NCBI RefSeq assembly: GCF_000003195.3
Contig: NC_012878.2
Location: 19,816,641-19,880,640 of the forward strand
Length of the DNA stretch: 64,000 nucleotides
From: Sorghum bicolor
Lineage: Eukaryota > Streptophyta > Magnoliopsida > Poales > Poaceae
Direction: 5' to 3'
In this document: positions 58,626 to 64,000 of the stretch, one piece after another
Layout of the letters: each line of letters opens with the position of its first letter
Position numbering within the stretch: position 1 is the stretch's first letter
Notes under the pieces: model-generated
Told to the model about the DNA's origin: nothing
Databases searched by the model: none
Seen by the model: only the letters and a program-made list of their open reading frames with translations
Made by a program: the position numbers and the translations under genes

Positions 58626-61600
58626 ATGTCAAATAAAGATAGGAGGTGGATGCACATGTCCAGATTTACATCTGAATGGCAAATAGGATTCAAGAACTAT
58701 ACTCAGAGTATATTTGGATGCACATCTGAAGCAGAAACTGCTCCATGTCCATGTACTCGATGTCGTTACATGTCTTATTGAACTCGAAAAGAGGTTCAAA
58801 CTTACTTGGCACTGAGAGGGTTTGATGAGAGTTTCATCCAAGGAGAAGGTAATCAGCCTTTATTAGTTGAGGAGGAAAACACTGATGAAGCTGCAAGAGA
58901 TCATGCAGATGGTTCCTACGAGCTGATTTCTTCACTGATCAGTGGTGTTATACATGGAGAAGTCATAGGAAATGATGATAAAGACCCAAATGAGAGTGCA
59001 AAGAAACTTTATCGGTTATTAGAAGAGGCAAAGAAAGAATTGTATCCAGCCTACAAGGAGGTTACAAAGGTTTCTTTCATTGTCATGCTATATCAGATTA
59101 AGTGCATAGATGGTCTTAGTAATAGTTGCTTGGAACGCACACTGCGGCTGTTGTTGCTTGTGCTCCCTGATGGCCAGTGCCTCCCAACTTCCTTGGACAA
59201 AGTGCGGAAGGTTGTTCGAGATCTTAGCCTCAATTGCCAAAAGATTCATGCATGTGTGAATGACTATGTGTTATTTCATGGGGATTATGCTGAAAAGGAT
59301 AACTGCCCAACATGTGATGAGTCTAGGTGGAAATAGATCGGGGGAACTGAAAAGGATGATCCTGTTGTCTCTGCTGGTGGACAGAGGTGTTTTCCATGTA
59401 AGATCCTTCGTTATTTTGCACTTATTCTTCGTTTCAAAATATTGTATATGAGAGCATCGACATCTTCACTGATGCATTGGCATAAGGAAGAACTAGTGCG
59501 TGATGGGAAAATGCGTCAGCCTGCAAATTCGTTGTCATGGCAGCATGTGGATGGAGAGTTTAAGAATTTTGCATCAGTTCCTCGCAATGTAAGGCTCGGT
59601 CTTGCAGCTGATGGCTTCAATCCAATAGGGATGTTGAATGTTGCATATACTACATGGACTATCATCCTTATCCCTTACAACTTGCCTCCTTGGTTGTGTT
59701 TGAAATAACCATATTGGATGATGTCTATGCTGATACTAGGTCCAAAATCTCCTGGAATGAATATTGATGTCTATTTGCAGCTCTTGATTGATGAGCTCAA
59801 GGAATTGTGGGTAAAAGGTGTTAAAACATGGGATGCGAAGGAGAAGAAAAATTTTACTCTTCATGCACTTCTACTATGGACCATAAATGATTTCCCTGCC
59901 TATGCCATGCTATCTGGTTGGAGTACTAAAGGAAAGTTTGCATGCCCATACTGCCACAAAAATACAGACTACTTATGGTTTGAAATGTGGGTCAACGCAC
60001 TGCTACTTGGGTCATCGTCGGTTTCTACCTCAGAACCATAGGTGGTGTAGGAACAAAAACAGCTTCAACAACAAGATAGAGACGAGGGAGGCACCTATGC
60101 CACTGACTGGTGCACAGGTTATAGAATAGTATGTAAGTTTTGAGCAACCAAAATTTGGAACAGCCACAAAGAAGATGAAGCAGCGTGAAGAAGAGAGTAG
60201 ATGGCACAACTGGAGGAAGAAGAGTATATTTTTTGAGTTGCCTGACTGGAAAAAATTGCTTGTTAGGCATAATTTGGATGTTATGCACATAGAGAAAAAT
60301 ATCTGTGAGAGCATAATTGGGACATTGCTTGGCATAGATGGTAAGTGTAAGGATAGTGATAAGGCACGGCTTGACATGCAACATCTTGGAATAAGGCAAG
60401 ATCAGGATCCAGTGCTAGAGAATGGTCAGTATACTTAGCCACCATCACTATACTCATTAGGCAAGGATGAGAAGATAATGTTATGTACATTCTTAGAGGG
60501 AGTGAGGATGCCTCATGGTTATGCATCTAATATAAAGAGATGTGTGGATGTCCATGGATGTTATTTTGCAAAAACTGTTACCCTTAGTTGCACGCCACAT
60601 ATTGCTTGAAGATGTTGCTAGACCATTGATTGAGCTCAGCAAGTTTTTCAATGCCCTATATTCAAAGGAGCTCGTGCAATGTGACAGTGAAAACTAAGCT
60701 CTTCAATTGCAGAGAGTTTATGTCAGCTTTAGATGATATTCCCTCCAGCATTTTTTAACATTATGATGCACTTGCCAATTCATTTAGCTGAGGAGACGAA
60801 ATTGGAGGACCATTGTGTTATCAGTGGATGTATCCAATCGAGAGGTATCTATGTACACTTAAAGGATATGTTAGGAACATGGCACATCCAGAAGGTTCGA
60901 TAGCGGAGGGACATATCTCTGAGGAGTGCATGACATTTTGCTCTCACTTCCTAGAAGACATTGACATGAACCTGGATCGCCTAGTGCGTCATGAGAGGAA
61001 CGCAGTGAATGAACCACCGGCTGAGCTTAGCATATTTGGGAGCATCGATTACAGTAACAAAGCTTGCAAACTTGAGCCTATTTCTAGACCTGACATGTTG
61101 CGGATGCGTTACTATATATTATCAAACTGTGACGAGGTAATTCCATGGATGATGTAAGCTGTTGCTACCACCTTTTTGTGTTTTTGTATTTTTTCATAGT
61201 AGATAATTAAGAGCAGAATAATACAGATGATTAATGTTATACTACCAATATATAGTGAGCATAAGGAGCTACCGAGGAGAACTAGCGCACACGACATTGA
61301 TAAGCGACACAGGGAGTAATATTATTTGTTGGGTGGTTTGAACATAAGGTGAGTAATATTATCATACACATTTTTTAAAATATAGCAATTGTCTTATTTA
61401 TTTATTTATTTATTTGAAGTGGGTGCAGATAAAGGTATTTTATATAGAACGGAAGATTAGTGAGGAGCTATATGCTCTTTCTCAGGGTCATCATGACATG
61501 GCTCGTGTTTTCAGCAGATGCTTCATCCATGAGTTCCTTTTTCGAACGGCTTCTATAGAGGTCAGCTTCAGTACAAAAAATTCTAGAGTTTCAGTGAAGG

Positions 61601-61808
61601 GTGATGCAGTACAGGCAATATGGATTGGTATGGTTTCCTTAAAAAGATTTTCACACTTGATTTTCCTGGTGAAAAAGAAGTCATATTGTTTGAGTGTGAT
61701 TTGTATGATGTTCCTGCCACTACTAAGAACAAAAGTAGAGGTTACAGTACGGATCAATATGGGATTATATATATTGATACAACTCGTCGTCGATATGTAA
61801 ATGATCCT
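58626..61808 (+). pseudogene. CACTA (En/Spm) TNP2-type transposase, 3' end cut
   Basis: ATG at 58626 opens a transposase-associated N-terminal domain (PF13963 type: RRWMHMSRFTSEWQIGF, CPCTRCRYMS). The Transposase_21 (PF02992) core follows: KIHACVNDYVLFHGDYAEKD, CPTCDESRWK, VPRNVRLGLAADGFNPIG, LLLWTINDFPAYAMLSGWST, RHNLDVMHIEKNICESI. A DUF4218-type block (CYQWMYPIERYLCTLKGYVRN, 60,830 and on) and a DUF4216-type block (LFECDLYDVP...YGIIYIDTTRR) end the protein. Stops at 58779, 59334, 59706, 60127 and 60436, frameshifts near 60,000 and 60,570 and more after 60,700. A Tekay-type LTR cuts it at 61809. Confidence 0.9.
61394..61415. repeat. TTTA microsatellite
   Basis: About five tandem TTTA units inside the degenerate gap between the DUF4218-like and DUF4216-like parts of the CACTA transposase, probably in an old intron. 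Confidence 0.85.
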
Positions 61809-62265
61809 TGTAACAGAACCGACCAAATTATAAGAGATTAAGCCTAACAGTGACCATTTGCATAGTCAAACCATCACGCTTAAGCCCATATAATCCCGGT
61901 AGTCCGTGAAATCTCGAAGGATTTCAAACCACATATCGCACAACAGCCAAGATCGTAATAAGTTTAGCGGTCGCCATTCACAAATACATCCAGATTTCAA
62001 CATTCATAAAATACATCGGAGTTCTTAAAGTGATTACAAACCAAGTTCTTCAAGTAGCGGAAGCTTCGTAGTTCGAAAATACAACACACACGCTTAGTCT
62101 GATACAGTGCCATAGTTCGGTCATTCCCACAAAAGCAAAAGAGAAGATGGAGTGACCATCGCCCTTGGTCTAGTCATCACCCATGGCTGGGTACAGACAG
62201 AGGATGCAATAACCATAGTACATTTGACCATCTGCAAAACAACATGGGAGTAGAACCCTGAGTAC
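61809..62265 (-). repeat. Tekay-type LTR fragment, related to 4482-9080
   Basis: Starts TGTAACAGAACCGACCAAATTA and shares many blocks with the start of the big LTRs (CCCATATAATCCCGGTAGTC, GAAGTAGCGGAAGC, ACCCTGAGTAC) but is clearly diverged from them, so it is another member or subfamily. It interrupts the CACTA transposase. At 62265 it is itself cut by an Athila-type LTR. Confidence 0.85.
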
Positions 62266-63523
62266 TGTTGACACTTGCTAACACCACTTGAATACTAGGT
62301 TGTCATCCCCAGCGTGGCACTAGAGTGTACTATGGTATTTATACGCACACAGATAATCCGCAAGCGCACGGATACCGTTGAAGCTTTTATCCGGTTAAAG
62401 GTTTTATCGTATCCACAGGGAAACGGGAGAACTGATCTACGCTCTAACTTAATCAAGATAAGTAAATAGGTGTGAATAGGAAAGATGGTAGAATCAAATA
62501 AGAACAATATTAAAGGTAAGATAACAGTGAGTGATAATATGGGAATAGAGAGTAGAGCAATTCTAGTATATGGGCGATGGTAGCAGAATAGAGAGAATAA
62601 CTATGGTTTCTCTACTTCAAAGGGGTATGTCTATGTCTGCGACGAACCACGTGATAAGAGTACACCACAAAGGATGCTTATCCATAGGCCGATAAACCCT
62701 ACCCGTCCTGCTAACGAGAGGTGGACTACAGGGGACCAACGTAACTGTCACCTACGCGGCCTACCACACGATCCAGCTAGTCAGGGGATATCCACAAGTA
62801 ATCTAGGTCTAAGCACCACGCTTACACCTATACTACAACTCTAACCTATAGGGTCCTATAGATTAGAAGTACTCAAAAGAGTTGTGAACCATAACATACA
62901 TGATTAGTAATTGCATAATGAATTAGAAGTAGATTACCAGAGTCATCCCATGAGCAAGCTTGATTAGAGCTTGATCATGGCGAAGTACAACCGGAGGAAG
63001 AACCGACAGGCCGGCCTCTCCTCTAATCCTCCTTCGCTCTCCATCTCGCTACTATCTAGATCTACTCTAGTTTAGAGAAGAGAGGAGAGCTCTCATCTCT
63101 AAACCCTAGCTTTTGCTCTGTCTATGAATAATGAATAATGATCAAGGGGGTGTCTCCTCCAGGGGCCAGGGGGTCTGGTTTTATAGTCCCCTCAAGTGAA
63201 CCTGGGCCGTCGGATCAAGCCGACATTGATTGAACGGTTATTCTTGATCCTTTAGGTCGGTGGAGCATAATCCGCGAGATTGAGCATGCTACTCTCTTCG
63301 TCTCTGATGTGAGTTTATCTCAGGACTTCCCAAATTGATATTGAAAGTTTTTCTGCAGGGGTTAGTCCGACAAAATATACCAATATCTACTCAAGCAGTT
63401 TTTTTTTAGTTCAATAACCAAACTAGACTCCATGTCTAATCAGATTAAGGAAGGCTATTTAACCTAAGCACCATGCTTAATTTAAATGCCAATGGAAGTA
63501 TGGCGAGTACTTCCAAACCAACA
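62266..63523 (-). repeat. Athila-type LTR, probably the 3' LTR of a minus-strand element
   Basis: Left end TGTTGACACTTGC with the GATAATCCGCAAGCGCACGGA motif also found at 24311 (as ATCCGCAAGCGCACAGA). The TATA region (reverse of GGTTTTATAGTCC, about 63,180) and the CCAGGGG, GACATTGATTGAA blocks match 24284-25494, so it reads on the minus strand. I place the right end at CCAACA (63523) because it mirrors the TGTTG end; this end is less sure. The five bases AGTAC before it may be the target duplication. Confidence 0.6.
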
Positions 63524-64000
63524 CTTGCTAGTAAATAGACAAAGGTAGCATGACAGCGTTTATAGAGATCTACTCAAGTGGAGATGAAGTAGTGTGATTA
63601 GTATTTAACAAATTGAGCATGTCTCAAAGGTAGGGACAACCAGCATAGCAACATGGCAAAGGATGTTTTTATGTAAAGTACTCCCCCAAGCTTGAATTTT
63701 GCAAAATTCAAGTTTGGATGAATTTAATTCAATGTTGTATGATGATTGGTTGGACATACCTTGTGCTTGTCATTCATCCGATCTTCTTGCTCCAATCTTA
63801 GAAAGGTTAGTGACAAGAATACCCGAAGGAATATTATTTTTTTTACAATTATCCTTATATGCTCAATACACAAGGTAATGTTGCAAATAATTAAAGGCTC
63901 ATGTTACGATCTGATCAATGCTTATTTCAAGACACTAAGCTTGTCCTTGGGAAACCATCAGTTTATGTTGGCGAAGTGGTTTCCCCTCCGACGCCAACCT
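63524..64000. other. Probable 3' internal region of the last Athila-type element
   Basis: AT-rich, no ORF. A reversed CTTGGGGGAGTACT purine run at about 63,680-63,697 resembles the run after the ATHILA ORF1-like gene at 35,970. It continues beyond the window. Confidence 0.45.

Overview
The window is repeat DNA from a plant nuclear genome, almost certainly a grass (Poaceae) and probably a panicoid such as sorghum, sugarcane, Miscanthus or maize. This rests on the mix of Ty3/gypsy lineages (Tekay-type chromovirus with 4.6-kb LTRs, Tat-lineage elements with a second RNase H, Athila-type elements), a CACTA transposase, intron signals of plant type and GC-rich segments. I see no intact single-copy host gene, no tRNA or rRNA, and nothing prokaryotic. 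Every coding region longer than about 150 codons belongs to a transposable element and nearly all carry stops or frameshifts.

Layout, left to right. (1) 1-21155: 3' part of a plus-strand Tat-lineage element (A). Its body holds an intron-containing gene on the opposite strand (Transposase_28/PF04195-like), and its 3' LTR is split by a complete Tekay-type element. (2) 4482-20336: that Tekay-type element, minus strand, with two 4.6-kb LTRs, PBS, PPT, gag, pol with chromodomain, an extra coiled-coil ORF before gag, and a perfect 5-bp target duplication GACGC. (3) 21156-30364: Athila-type fragments in both orientations: RNase H-integrase (+), gag-protease plus PBS and 5' LTR (-), an LTR scrap (-), then integrase, 3' region and 3' LTR (+). 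(4) 30365-33278: a decayed Tat gag-protease-RT piece (-). (5) 33279-36711: an Athila LTR (+) and an ATHILA-ORF1-like pseudogene. (6) 36712-43014: a Tat element (-) of the same family as A, from 5' LTR to the second RNase H. (7) 43015-54225: another Tat-lineage element (-) with 5' LTR, PBS, gag-pol and, tail to tail with pol, a seven-exon antisense gene with a plant mobile domain and a coiled coil. (8) 54226-61808: ~0.6-0.7-kb tandem repeats, a 47-bp tandem repeat and a decayed CACTA (TNP2) transposase. (9) 61809-64000: a Tekay-type LTR piece interrupted by an Athila-type LTR that runs into internal sequence at the window edge.

The most interesting signals are the antisense gene payloads in two Tat families, with introns apparently kept because the element's own transcript reads them backwards, and a strong family-specific enrichment of short DNA words: GCCGAT/ATCGGC about 80 times in 10.7 kb of the 43-54 kb element, and TCGA in the A/D family. 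Both words occur in coding, intron or LTR DNA alike. A DNA-binding or anti-silencing role is a hypothesis, not a demonstrated function. Premature stops are largely TAG, in one case matched by CAG in a paralogue within the window, as expected if methylated CHG sites have deaminated.
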